Shown: positions 1 through 7,325 of the stretch, in pieces
How the letters are laid out: every line of letters begins with the position of its first letter
Numbering within the stretch: the stretch's first letter is position 1
NCBI RefSeq assembly: GCF_009831575.1
Contig: NZ_WUUT01000001.1
Location: 1,011,120-1,075,119 of the forward strand
Length of the DNA stretch: 64,000 bases
Origin: Halovenus carboxidivorans
GTDB lineage: Archaea > Halobacteriota > Halobacteria > Halobacteriales > Haloarculaceae
Direction: 5' to 3'
Translations under genes and position numbers: made by a program
The notes under the pieces: generated by a model
Told to the model about the DNA's origin: nothing
Database searches by the model: none
Seen by the model: the letters and a program-made list of their open reading frames with translations, nothing else

Positions 1-528
1 GAGTTGATCTTCGACGACGTGCGCGTGCCCGAAGAGAATCTGGTCGGCACGCGGGGCGCTGGCTTCCTCCAGCAGATGCAGTTCTTCGACGCTACCCGAA
101 CGGGTGTCGCGGCACAGGGCGTCGGCATCGCCCGCGGGGCCGCCGAGCGCGCCCTGGAGTACGCCGAGGAACGCGAGCAGTTCGGCCAACCGATCGGGGA
201 GTTCCAGGCGATCCAGCACAAACTCTCAGACATGTTCACGAAAATCGAGGCCGCACGCCTGCTGACGCTGAAATCCGCCTGGGCCGTCGAGAACGACTCC
301 GACGCCAACCTCACGAAACTCGCCTCAATGGCCAAAGAATACGGCTCCCGCGTCGCCGTCGACGTGGCAAACGAGGCGCTGCAGATCCACGGCGGGGCCG
401 GTTACGTCGACGACTTCGACGTCGAGCGGTTCTACCGCGACGCCAAGATCACCCAGATCTACGAGGGCACCACCGAGATCCAGAAGAACATCATCGCCCG
501 CGAACTGCAGGGCAAAGGAATGGCCTGA
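1..528 (+). CDS. acyl-CoA dehydrogenase, C-terminal part (cut by window edge)
   Basis: This is the last 175 residues of an acyl-CoA dehydrogenase, which oxidises an acyl-CoA to the 2-enoyl-CoA using FAD and passes electrons to ETF. The frame is open from base 1, so the N-terminal and middle domains lie outside the window. Visible are the start of the C-terminal helical domain ([13 protein letters not shown]), the flavin/CoA region [18 protein letters not shown], the QIHGGAGY segment, and YEGTTEIQ, whose Glu matches the catalytic base of short-chain family members. The chain-length specificity cannot be told. Confidence 0.93.
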   Translation, partial: ELIFDDVRVPEENLVGTRGAGFLQQMQFFDATRTGVAAQGVGIARGAAERALEYAEEREQFGQPIGEFQAIQHKLSDMFTKIEAARLLTLKSAWAVENDSDANLTKLASMAKEYGSRVAVDVANEALQIHGGAGYVDDFDVERFYRDAKITQIYEGTTEIQKNIIARELQGKGMA

Positions 529-628
529 CGGTCGGCACCGAGCGGATCCGCTCCGTTCTTGGCAGTTCTGTTCTCTTCTCTCGACTCGTGTCCGCCGCGG
601 GTACTTAAACTACCTCGAAGTTGCGGGA

Positions 629-764
629 GGCAACACATCCCTCTGGACCGACAAACACCAGTTGCCGGGCGTTGACCATGCCAGATACCGTCCGGCATGC
701 TGGGGACTCACGTCTGGCCGCCTTGCCACCAACAGTCCGGGTAACCCGTTCTCCCGGTCTTTTT
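629..764 (+). ncRNA. candidate structured small RNA (speculative)
   Basis: No convincing protein lies between the dehydrogenase and the next gene. A TATA-like stretch (acttaaac, 603-610) precedes a region with two perfect 6-bp stems: GGCAAC (629-634) with GTTGCC (661-666), and GCCAGA (680-685) with TCTGGC (713-718). An ACA triplet (732-734) lies 13 bases after the second stem, close to the spacing of archaeal H/ACA guides. A T-run (760-764) could end transcription. I could not draw a convincing lower stem next to the ACA, so the class and strand are uncertain. Confidence 0.25.
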
Positions 765-782
765 CGCTTTCTCGTCTCTCCG

Positions 783-1142
783 TTAGAGCCGTCGCCTGAT
801 CGACGCGACGAGTACGGAGAGGATGCTCTCGCTCTCGTCGCCCTCGGGACGGCGCGCGTCGTCGGAGTCGTCGGAGTCGACGGACAGGCCGGTCACCAGC
901 GGGTCGGGCGTCGGCCCGTCGTCGTTGGGGCTTTCGCGGGCCAGTTCTTCGGGCTCTCGCCCCCGCGAGTCCGTCGTGTCGTAGTTGAGAATCACGTTCG
1001 AGCAGCTCGTACACTGAAAATAGATGTTTCCGCCGACATCGCTGCCGTACCGCCGGTATGTCTCGTGGTCGCAGTCGTCGTCGCCCCCGATGCTCACCCC
1101 CTCTGTCGGAATCTCCTCGCGGTTGAACTCCTCGAAGCCCAT
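783..1142 (-). CDS. conserved haloarchaeal protein with a small zinc-binding motif
   Basis: This 119-residue acidic protein has no assigned function. Residues 1-60 contain a DDDCDHET segment and a CTSC pair about 20 residues apart, a likely single zinc knuckle. Residues 60-105 are a disordered stretch rich in Asp, Glu, Pro and Ser, and the end is basic (SIRRRL). The ordered N-terminus with a zinc motif and acidic tail is common in haloarchaeal small proteins. It runs opposite to its neighbours, so it is probably monocistronic. Confidence 0.65.
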   Translation of the reverse strand: MGFEEFNREEIPTEGVSIGGDDDCDHETYRRYGSDVGGNIYFQCTSCSNVILNYDTTDSRGREPEELARESPNDDGPTPDPLVTGLSVDSDDSDDARRPEGDESESILSVLVASIRRRL

Positions 1143-1225
1143 ACGACCGCGTAGGGCTGTGCCAGTTTCAAGCTTGTGTCCCGCGAGGCGATACGCTCAA
1201 ACCGCTCAAGCGGCTATCCCCGGTA

Positions 1226-1429
1226 ATGACCGTTACCGTCGAACTGGCCGGCGAAGGGAGCCACGAGGTCGACGCCGCCGGCAAGACGTACGCGGACCTG
1301 CTCGCCCCGTTCGACGTGAGCAAACACGAGGTGTCGGTGCTCGTCGACGGCCGGCCCGTTCCGGAGGACCAGGCCGTCGACAGCGACGTGGAGCGAGTCG
1401 AGGTCGTCAGACTGATCCAGGGCGGATAG
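1226..1429 (+). CDS. samp2: ubiquitin-like small archaeal modifier protein SAMP2
   Basis: This 67-residue beta-grasp protein ends in Gly-Gly, the terminus adenylated by the E1 enzyme UbaA. The motifs MTVTVEL, KHEVSVLVDGRPVPEDQ and VVRLIQGG match Haloferax SAMP2. In that species SAMP2 forms isopeptide bonds to lysines of target proteins and also serves as sulfur carrier for tRNA thiolation. The stop codon is immediately followed by the start of the GNAT gene (TAGATG), so the two are probably co-transcribed. Function is by homology; the small size and diglycine end are visible directly. Confidence 0.88.
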   Translation: MTVTVELAGEGSHEVDAAGKTYADLLAPFDVSKHEVSVLVDGRPVPEDQAVDSDVERVEVVRLIQGG

Positions 1430-1813
1430 ATGCGCGTCCGGGAGGCGGCACCGCCGGAGTACACGGAACTGCTGAGTATTCTCGACGCCGCGGCGCTGCG
1501 AACCGACAGCGACCGGATCCGCGCGGCAATCGACCGGGGAGCGGTTCTCGTCGCCCTCCCGGACCGTCCGGACGGGACCGACGCTCCGATACTCGGGACG
1601 CTCGTCCTCGACGGGGCGACGATCAGGGCGATTGCCGTTCGCCCGGGTCGACGCGGCCAGGGAGTCGGACGGGCGCTCGTCGCCCACGCACAGCAGTCCA
1701 GTCAGCGTCTGATCGCGGAGTGTGATCCCGGTGTCCGGCCGTTCTGGGAGGCCGTCGGCTTCACGATCACCGACGAGAGCGGCGGTCGGTTGACCGGGGA
1801 GTGGACCGCCTGA
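1430..1813 (+). CDS. GNAT-family N-acetyltransferase
   Basis: This 127-residue protein has the GNAT acetyl-CoA binding signature in AIAVRPGRRGQGVGRALVAHA (split here as AIAVRPG and RRGQGVGRALV, about residues 68-90), followed by the typical C-terminal EAVGF segment. The acceptor substrate cannot be deduced. Its ATG abuts the samp2 stop codon, implying one transcript. Its own stop ends one base before the stop codon of the converging phosphohexomutase gene, so the two genes meet with no spacer. Confidence 0.85.
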   Translation: MRVREAAPPEYTELLSILDAAALRTDSDRIRAAIDRGAVLVALPDRPDGTDAPILGTLVLDGATIRAIAVRPGRRGQGVGRALVAHAQQSSQRLIAECDPGVRPFWEAVGFTITDESGGRLTGEWTA

Positions 1814-3238
1814 TCAGTCGAGGTGCGGGCGAAGTAGCGTCTCGCCGGCGTCGAGTAACTCCTCGACCCGGCGCTGGGAGTCCGCCTCGGCGTAGACGCG
1901 CAGTTTCGGCTCGGTTCCGGACGGCCGAATCAACACCCAACTGTCGTCGTCGAGTCGGATCTTGAACCCGTCGACGGTCTGTATTTCCGCGACCGCACGG
2001 TCCGCAACGCGGTCGGGGACAGTCCCTTCCAGGCTGTCGATGACGGCGGCCTTTCGCTCGTCCGGGCAGTCGAGGCTCCGGCGGTCCTGTACAATCGTCC
2101 CGTGGCGCTCCAGCAGCGCGTCGATCCGGTCGTCGATGGGCCGTTCGGCGTGGGCCGCCGAGAGGACCAGCGCCAACAGCACACCGTCCTTGTTCGGGAG
2201 GTGACTGCCGATTCCGTAGCCGCCGCTCTCCTCGCCGCCGGCGAGGGCGTCGTGTTCCACCATCGCCTCGGCGACCCACTTGAATCCGACCGCCGTCTCG
2301 TGGACGCTCTGGCCAGCCTTCCGGGCCACCCGGTCGACGAGACTACTCGTCGAAACCGTCCGGACGACGTCGCCGGCTTCCGTCTCGTGATCGAGCAGGT
2401 ACTCGTACAGTACGGTCAACAACACGTTGGGGTCGACAAAGCCCCGTTCGGGCGTGATAACTCCGAGGCGATCGGCGTCGCCGTCGTTGATCAGGCCGAG
2501 CGAGACCGCTCCCTCGTCGACGAGGGTGGTCAGTTCCTCGGCGCGTTCGGCCACCGGTTCCGGCGGACCCCCGCCGAAGGTCGGGTCGCGCTCGCATCGG
2601 AACCGGGTGAGATCCGCACCGGCGCGTTCGAGCAGTTCGTCCGTCACGCCCCGACCGCTGCCGTGCATCGCGTCGTAGCCGATCCGCAGACCGTCGAGGT
2701 CGGCGTCGACGAACGACTGCGCGTGATCTGCGTACGCGTCAGTGAACGTCGCTTCGCTCGTCTCGCCGGCGGCGTCCTGCGGCGGCGCTCTCCCAGTAAG
2801 TCGCCGTTCGAGTTCGTCGGTCACGTTCGGGCGGGCGGGGGTGCCGTCACCGAGGATGTACTTCACGCCGTTGTACTCCGGGGGATTGTGCGACGCGGTG
2901 ACCATCAGACCGCCGACGTACGATCCCGTCCTGACGGTCCAGGCCAGCACGGGCGTCGGACAATCGCGCTCGCTCAGCGTTACGTCTCGGCCGCTCGCCG
3001 TGACGGCGGCGGCGAGTTGTTCGGCGGCCTCGCGGGAGTTCTCTCGGCCGTCGTACCCGACCGCGACGGGACCGGACCGGTCTGCGGCGTCGAGAAACGC
3101 GGCGACTGCGACCCCGATTGCCCGCACGCGTGACATCGTGAACTCCTCGCCGGCGGCTCGCCAGCCGTCAGTGCCGAACTCGATTGCCTCGCTGGGATCG
3201 TCACTCTCCATACTCGTCTCTGCTGTGGCGTTGCACAT
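1814..3238 (-). CDS. phosphoglucomutase/phosphomannomutase family protein
   Basis: This 474-residue alpha-D-phosphohexomutase interconverts sugar 1- and 6-phosphates. Domains in order are the substrate domain with FGTDGWR (about 22-28), the phosphoserine loop TASHNPPEYNGVK (about 113), the metal loop DGDADRLG (about 252), the sugar-specificity loop GGEESGGYG (about 335), and the phosphate-binding loop RPSGTEPKLRVY near the C-terminus. All key residues are intact. A second ATG at 3211 (MESDDP) could be the true start, giving 465 residues. Glucose versus mannose versus glucosamine preference is not decided by the motifs I can read. Confidence 0.93.
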   Translation of the reverse strand: MCNATAETSMESDDPSEAIEFGTDGWRAAGEEFTMSRVRAIGVAVAAFLDAADRSGPVAVGYDGRENSREAAEQLAAAVTASGRDVTLSERDCPTPVLAWTVRTGSYVGGLMVTASHNPPEYNGVKYILGDGTPARPNVTDELERRLTGRAPPQDAAGETSEATFTDAYADHAQSFVDADLDGLRIGYDAMHGSGRGVTDELLERAGADLTRFRCERDPTFGGGPPEPVAERAEELTTLVDEGAVSLGLINDGDADRLGVITPERGFVDPNVLLTVLYEYLLDHETEAGDVVRTVSTSSLVDRVARKAGQSVHETAVGFKWVAEAMVEHDALAGGEESGGYGIGSHLPNKDGVLLALVLSAAHAERPIDDRIDALLERHGTIVQDRRSLDCPDERKAAVIDSLEGTVPDRVADRAVAEIQTVDGFKIRLDDDSWVLIRPSGTEPKLRVYAEADSQRRVEELLDAGETLLRPHLD

Positions 3239-3361
3239 AAAACACGGGCGAACACAGCGGCGGTCAACACGGCCGCCGACTGTGGACGTCTCGCACCGTA
3301 TCGCTCCCGTCCGCAGGAAACGGATCGTACCAGCCAGGTGGGGTCCGCGGGATCGATACGC

Positions 3362-3511
3362 TCACACCTCTTGGGCGCGCTCTCTCGCCGCCTCGGCGAT
3401 TCCAGCGTTCGCCGAACAACTCGGGCATGCCCGAATCCGTCCGTACTCGTCAGCGAACACTCGGGCAAACCGGTCTGAGACGTGCGCGCCGCAATGGTCA
3501 CACTGTGGCAT
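3362..3511 (-). CDS. small CPxCG-type zinc finger protein (49 aa)
   Basis: This short gene encodes MPQCDHCGAH at its start and a second pair CPSC about 22 residues later, giving a four-cysteine zinc ribbon (CxxC...CxxC). The rest is a short Ala/Arg-rich helix ending in AQEV. Such micro-zinc-finger proteins are abundant in haloarchaea and mostly uncharacterised; several are DUF-named. An alternative in-frame ATG lies at 3520 (MYTMPQ). A TATA-like sequence (tttgtatac on the minus strand, about 3551-3562) fits either start as a leaderless or short-leader mRNA. Confidence 0.75.
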   Translation of the reverse strand: MPQCDHCGAHVSDRFARVFADEYGRIRACPSCSANAGIAEAARERAQEV

Positions 3512-3632
3512 CGTATACATACCGGCCTACGCCGGCGTTCAACTGTTGTGGAGGTATACAAATAGAGGTGGTACCTTACTATGTTAAACTGGTCCCAGTA
3601 AGATTTATTCTTCCTCCGGTATCCCGGTTCTG

Positions 3633-4394
3633 TCACTCCCGCGCACCGTCGAGCTGTCGGGCGATGAGCCCCGCCTGGACGCCCGCTGTAAATCCGGCGT
3701 CGATATTGACTACTGACAGGGCAGTACAGGACTGTAACAGTCCGGATAGCGCCGCTTCACCCTCGCCGCCGTGGCCGTATCCGGTCGAGATCGGGAGTCC
3801 GATGATCGGTACGTCGACGAGTCCGGCGAGGACGGTCGGCAGGGCACCTTCCCGTCCGGCCGCGACGATGAGTACGTCCTGTTCGCGCAACCGTGGCACC
3901 TGGTCGAGCATCCGGTCGAGCGACGCGACACCGATGTCCTCGACCCGTTCGACAGTCGCGCCCATCTCTCGGAGGATAGTCGCCGCCTCTCCGGCGGGCA
4001 TCGCGTCGGACGTGCCGGCGGTGACGACCCCGACCGTCGCGTCGAGATCCGGACGGTCGAACTCCGATTCGTGTACGACGACCGTCTGTGCTCGCTCGTC
4101 GACTGTGATCGTCATCTCCGGATCGCTGGCGTATTGCTCCTCCAGTGCTGCCGTCGTCGTCGCCGTCGCGCGAGTGACGATGGCCCGTCCGGTCCCGGCG
4201 AGGCTCGTTTCGACGAGCATCTGGATCTCCTCGGTGGTCTTTCCGGCCGCGAGAATCACTTCGGGGACGCCCGCCCGCTTCGCCCGCGCCGTGTCGAACC
4301 GGCCGGCGTCGCTGGTGACGTACCCGCGCAGTTCCGATTCCGCGGCCGCCGGCGACAGGTCTCCGTCGGCGACCGCTTCGAGCAGTTCGCGCAT
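3633..4394 (-). CDS. larB: nickel pincer cofactor biosynthesis protein LarB
   Basis: This 253-residue protein resembles LarB, which carboxylates and hydrolyses nicotinic acid adenine dinucleotide in the first step of nickel-pincer nucleotide synthesis. The C-terminal half has the AIR-carboxylase-like (PurE) fold: GVVTAGTSDAMPAGEA (about 132-147), VERVEDIGVAS, IVAAGREGALPTVLAGL, and PIIGLPISTGYGHGGEGEAALSGLLQSC split across residues 200-227. No larC or larE lies in the window. It is preceded by a divergent histone-fold gene and is probably its own transcript. Confidence 0.88.
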   Translation of the reverse strand: MRELLEAVADGDLSPAAAESELRGYVTSDAGRFDTARAKRAGVPEVILAAGKTTEEIQMLVETSLAGTGRAIVTRATATTTAALEEQYASDPEMTITVDERAQTVVVHESEFDRPDLDATVGVVTAGTSDAMPAGEAATILREMGATVERVEDIGVASLDRMLDQVPRLREQDVLIVAAGREGALPTVLAGLVDVPIIGLPISTGYGHGGEGEAALSGLLQSCTALSVVNIDAGFTAGVQAGLIARQLDGARE

Positions 4395-4501
4395 ACCGGA
4401 ACAAGCGGAGCCGGATACTCGTCGCTGTCGGTTGGGCCCTCGGCAGAAATCACCGGCGAAACGGCCCGCACAGGCGGCGAAACCGGAGAGAAACGGGAAA
4501 G

Positions 4502-4509
4502 CTTATAAA
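4502..4509 (+). promoter_or_regulatory. TATA box of the histone-fold gene
   Basis: CTTATAAA is centred 28 bases before the ATG at 4534, the distance expected for a leaderless haloarchaeal mRNA. Confidence 0.7.
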
Positions 4510-4533
4510 CGATCCTCGAAAAAGCTCGCCTGT

Positions 4534-4701
4534 ATGGCAGACCTAATTGTCAAAGCCGCCGTGAAAGAAGAGCTCGACGACATGAACGTAGCATCGGACT
4601 TCTACAGTGCCCTCGACGACGAGGTCGAGGAACTGCTCGAAGACGCCGCGCGACGCGCGGAAGCAAACGACCGCAAGACGGTCCAGCCGCGCGACCTGTA
4701 A
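4534..4701 (+). CDS. DUF1931-type histone-fold small protein (55 aa)
   Basis: The protein begins MADLIVKAAVKEELDDMNVA and ends RKTVQPRDL. It matches the short haloarchaeal DUF1931 family, which is thought to have a histone-like fold; the final TVQPRDL resembles the end of histone helix alpha-3 regions. The role is unknown, possibly DNA-binding or a heterodimer partner. The ATG at 4534 is chosen because a TATA box sits 28 bases upstream. An upstream extension in the same frame is arginine/serine-rich and not haloarchaeal in composition, so it is excluded. Confidence 0.85.
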   Translation: MADLIVKAAVKEELDDMNVASDFYSALDDEVEELLEDAARRAEANDRKTVQPRDL

Positions 4702-4725
4702 GGCGATTTCCCCGTCTGGGGAACT

Positions 4726-5406
4726 TTATTCTGTCCGGTGAACCACGCCGTCAGCCGTTCCTATGTAGATCTCGTCGGCGAGACCGACGAACAGGCCGTG
4801 CTCGACGACGCCCGGTAGCTGTGAGAGTTGCCGTGCGAGCGCCGCAGGCTCCTCGATCTCCCCGAACGAACAGTCGACGACCAGGTTGCCGTTGTCCGTC
4901 ACGACGGGGCCGTCCTTCCGCTCGGCGCTCCGGAGTGTCGGTTCCCCGCCGAGGTCTCCGAGCCGTCGGCTCACGGTCGGTCGCGCGTCGGGCAAGACCT
5001 CGACCGGAACCGGATGGTCCAACGTCTCGGTTTCCTTCGTCGGGTCGGCGACGATGAGCAGTCGGTCGGCGGCGCTATCGACGACCTTCTCGCGTGCGTG
5101 CGCTGCGCCCCCTCCTTTGATCAGCGTCGTCCCGGCGATCTGGTCCGCCCCGTCGATTGCGATATCGGGCGTCGCGTCTTCGAGGGTCACCAGCGGAATC
5201 CCCGCCTCCCGGGCGCGCTGGCGCGACTGGTAGGAGGTCGCAATTCCGGTGATCTCCAGCCCGTCGTCGACTCGCTCACCCAGTTTGTCGATTGCAAACC
5301 CGGCGGTACTGCCCGTCCCGAGGCCGACGACCATCCCCGAGGAGACGGCCGTGACGGCACGCTCGGCGGCCCGTCGTTTCTGCTGGTCGGTCCCACCGCG
5401 TTTCAT
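4726..5406 (-). CDS. rpiA: ribose-5-phosphate isomerase A
   Basis: RpiA interconverts ribose 5-phosphate and ribulose 5-phosphate in the non-oxidative pentose route. The 226-residue length is typical. Visible motifs are the phosphate-binding GLGTGSTAGFAID (about 30-42), the catalytic-site DGADQI (about 85), KGGGAAHAREKVVD (about 97-110) with catalytic Lys/Glu, and LVVDCSFGEIEEP near the C-terminus. The start is a clear ATG with no nearby alternative. It converges on the histone-fold gene with a 24-base gap. Confidence 0.95.
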   Translation of the reverse strand: MKRGGTDQQKRRAAERAVTAVSSGMVVGLGTGSTAGFAIDKLGERVDDGLEITGIATSYQSRQRAREAGIPLVTLEDATPDIAIDGADQIAGTTLIKGGGAAHAREKVVDSAADRLLIVADPTKETETLDHPVPVEVLPDARPTVSRRLGDLGGEPTLRSAERKDGPVVTDNGNLVVDCSFGEIEEPAALARQLSQLPGVVEHGLFVGLADEIYIGTADGVVHRTE

Positions 5407-5497
5407 ACCCGCTTGTCTCCGCCCGCTGTGATAAAATCTTCCGGGACGAACGAGTTCGTAACGTATATTTGTCCCACTGAGTTACGTGCAGGTGCGT

Positions 5498-5569
5498 GTC
5501 CGGGCTGGGGTAATGGTATCCTTTGGGCTTGTGGTGCCCAAGACGCGGGTTCGATTCCCGCGCCCGGAC
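5498..5569 (+). tRNA. tRNA-His (anticodon GUG)
   Basis: A full cloverleaf can be drawn. The 7-bp acceptor stem pairs TCCGGGC (5499-5505) with GCCCGGA (5562-5568). The anticodon loop reads TTGTGGT with anticodon GTG, and the T-arm is GCGGG-TTCGATT-CCCGC. G5498 pairs with C5569, the G-1:C73 pair that is the identity element for histidyl-tRNA synthetase, so it is encoded in the genome here. CCA is not encoded. A TATA-like TATATTTG lies about 31 bases upstream. The accessory glycan island begins just after it. Confidence 0.96.
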
Positions 5570-5752
5570 CTTCTCCTGGGAAATCGAGACCGAACATCGT
5601 GAGGTCTCGAATGCGAATGGTGAAAGCGTGAGCAGCGTGAGGACTAAAAGTCCGCCGCAAGGGAAATGAACTTTAGAACTCCTGCTCTCGCACTGAAGGA
5701 AGTGAGTGAGCCAGACCGTCATGCTTGTGAAGTGACACTACTCGGTTCCGGA

Positions 5753-7147
5753 TTACTCCAAGTACCCGAGATCGCGGAGCTGAGACCGCATGTTGTCCGT
5801 GAGTTGGCTCTCCTCTGTACTCTCGACGCGCTGGCCGTCTGTTTCGAGCCACTCGTCGACCATCTCCTGGAACTCAGCAGTCGTCTCTGGATGGTCAGCG
5901 CTCACGTCAGTTTCCTCATCTGGCGGGACGAGCAACTCGCTCCGATCCTCACTCGTCTGAAACCGGTACTCGTGAGTCCGGTAGGAGGTGAGCAATCCGG
6001 AGTGGTACCGATCCGTGTCGAAGTCCGGATTTCGTTCGAGGTACACCTCGAAATCTTCTGGACCACGTTGGCTGATGGCTCCCTCGCGAGTCTGTTGCCG
6101 GAGGTCAACACCGTGGAACGTGTCGGTATCACCGCCGGCCTGTGTGACCAGCGTGGTCATGAGATCGACATGTTGAACGATGTCGTCTGTGGCGCCCCCA
6201 ATCTCGTCGAACCCGTGGACGATCAGGGGAACATGCGTAACGGGATCGGTGAGGACGACGCGATGTGCAAGCAGGCCGTGTTCACCGAATAGTTCACCGT
6301 GGTCAGCGGTAACGACGAAGATCACGTCGCGGTCCATTGACTGCACGTAGTCGAACAGCCGGCCGATACACTCGTCGGTATATCGTATCTCGGCGTCGTA
6401 CATCGCGTGTAGCGCGGCGACTTCGCGTTCAGTGAGGTCGGCACAGCTGTTTGCCATGATATCGTCCGCCTCCCGGTGGACACGCATCGCTATCTCGGCG
6501 GCCTCTTTCGGCGTCGCATCTATCTCCGCTGTATACTCCTCCATGTACGGTAGCGGAGGGTAGTACGGTCGGTGCGGTTCGTTGTAGTGGAAATAGGTGA
6601 AAAACGGCTGGTCGTCGCTCGCAAACTCGTCTAGCCAGCGTTTCGCGATGTCGTTCATCAGAAACGGTGTCGCGTGTTTCGCCGGGTCGGCCGTAAATCC
6701 AGCAGAGTGTCGACGGAGGTTCACTCCCCACTTCAGAAGTGTGCGGTTCGGGATCTCGCTGAGAAAAGAAGAACTGCTGATCCACTTGAACCGGTCGAAT
6801 CCACGATCCAGTCCCGTTCCCGAACTGACGTAGGAGTTCCGGGAGAGACACGCCGTCAGGTAGCCGGTCTCTCCGAGCAGTTCGGGGACCGTCGGGAGTG
6901 CGTCAGGAACGACCTCGTTGCCGCTCCCGATGCCGTGTTTGGAGGGTTGCGTGCCCGTCAGAATCGATGCAGAGGAGACGGGTGTGCCGTTTCCGGAAGC
7001 GTAACAGTTCAAGAAGTAGGACCCACCGTCGTCGTTGACGATCTGTTCGAGATTTGGGGTCGTGTCGCGCCGATATCCGCTCATCGAGACGTGGTCGGCA
7101 CGGACGCTGTCGAGAGTCACCCAGACGATATCGGGTTGACTAACCAT
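5753..7147 (-). CDS. sulfatase/alkaline-phosphatase superfamily hydrolase
   Basis: This 464-residue protein has the sulfatase-type alkaline phosphatase fold. Seen are the N-terminal metal-site strand VWVTLDSVRADH (Asp13), the nucleophile region CYASGNGTPVSSASILTG with PSKHG (about 48-72), and the second metal site VVTADHGELFGEHG (about 283). The CxPxR motif needed for formylglycine is absent; Thr55 sits near the expected nucleophile position, as in phosphotransferase members. It may transfer or remove phosphate- or sulfate-type groups on surface glycans. The C-terminus LRDLGYLE recurs in the 71-residue protein at 9740. It opens the glycan island, opposite in strand to the rest. Confidence 0.85.
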   Translation of the reverse strand: MVSQPDIVWVTLDSVRADHVSMSGYRRDTTPNLEQIVNDDGGSYFLNCYASGNGTPVSSASILTGTQPSKHGIGSGNEVVPDALPTVPELLGETGYLTACLSRNSYVSSGTGLDRGFDRFKWISSSSFLSEIPNRTLLKWGVNLRRHSAGFTADPAKHATPFLMNDIAKRWLDEFASDDQPFFTYFHYNEPHRPYYPPLPYMEEYTAEIDATPKEAAEIAMRVHREADDIMANSCADLTEREVAALHAMYDAEIRYTDECIGRLFDYVQSMDRDVIFVVTADHGELFGEHGLLAHRVVLTDPVTHVPLIVHGFDEIGGATDDIVQHVDLMTTLVTQAGGDTDTFHGVDLRQQTREGAISQRGPEDFEVYLERNPDFDTDRYHSGLLTSYRTHEYRFQTSEDRSELLVPPDEETDVSADHPETTAEFQEMVDEWLETDGQRVESTEESQLTDNMRSQLRDLGYLE

Positions 7148-7325
7148 ACCCGTGAACTAATGGCCACCGGAGAAATTCTTTCCGAAGGTGACATCCTCGC
7201 CCGCCGTGATCAGGGTGACGACGAAGACGCCGCGAGCAGACGGCAAGATTCTCTCGCTATTTTAAGCTGAGGATGGGACAGCTACCGAAGGCCTTAATAA
7301 AAGCGGTGTGATTCCTCGAATTAGT

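Noticed and set aside
459..698. Minus-strand frame of 79 codons beside the acyl-CoA dehydrogenase end
   Set aside because: It is mostly the shadow of the dehydrogenase's C-terminal codons; cysteine- and arginine-rich composition is not haloarchaeal.
5403..5660. Minus-strand frame of 85 codons overlapping tRNA-His
   Set aside because: It reads through the tRNA and contains the proline/cysteine-poor string often produced by translating tRNA; the opposite strand is a perfect tRNA.
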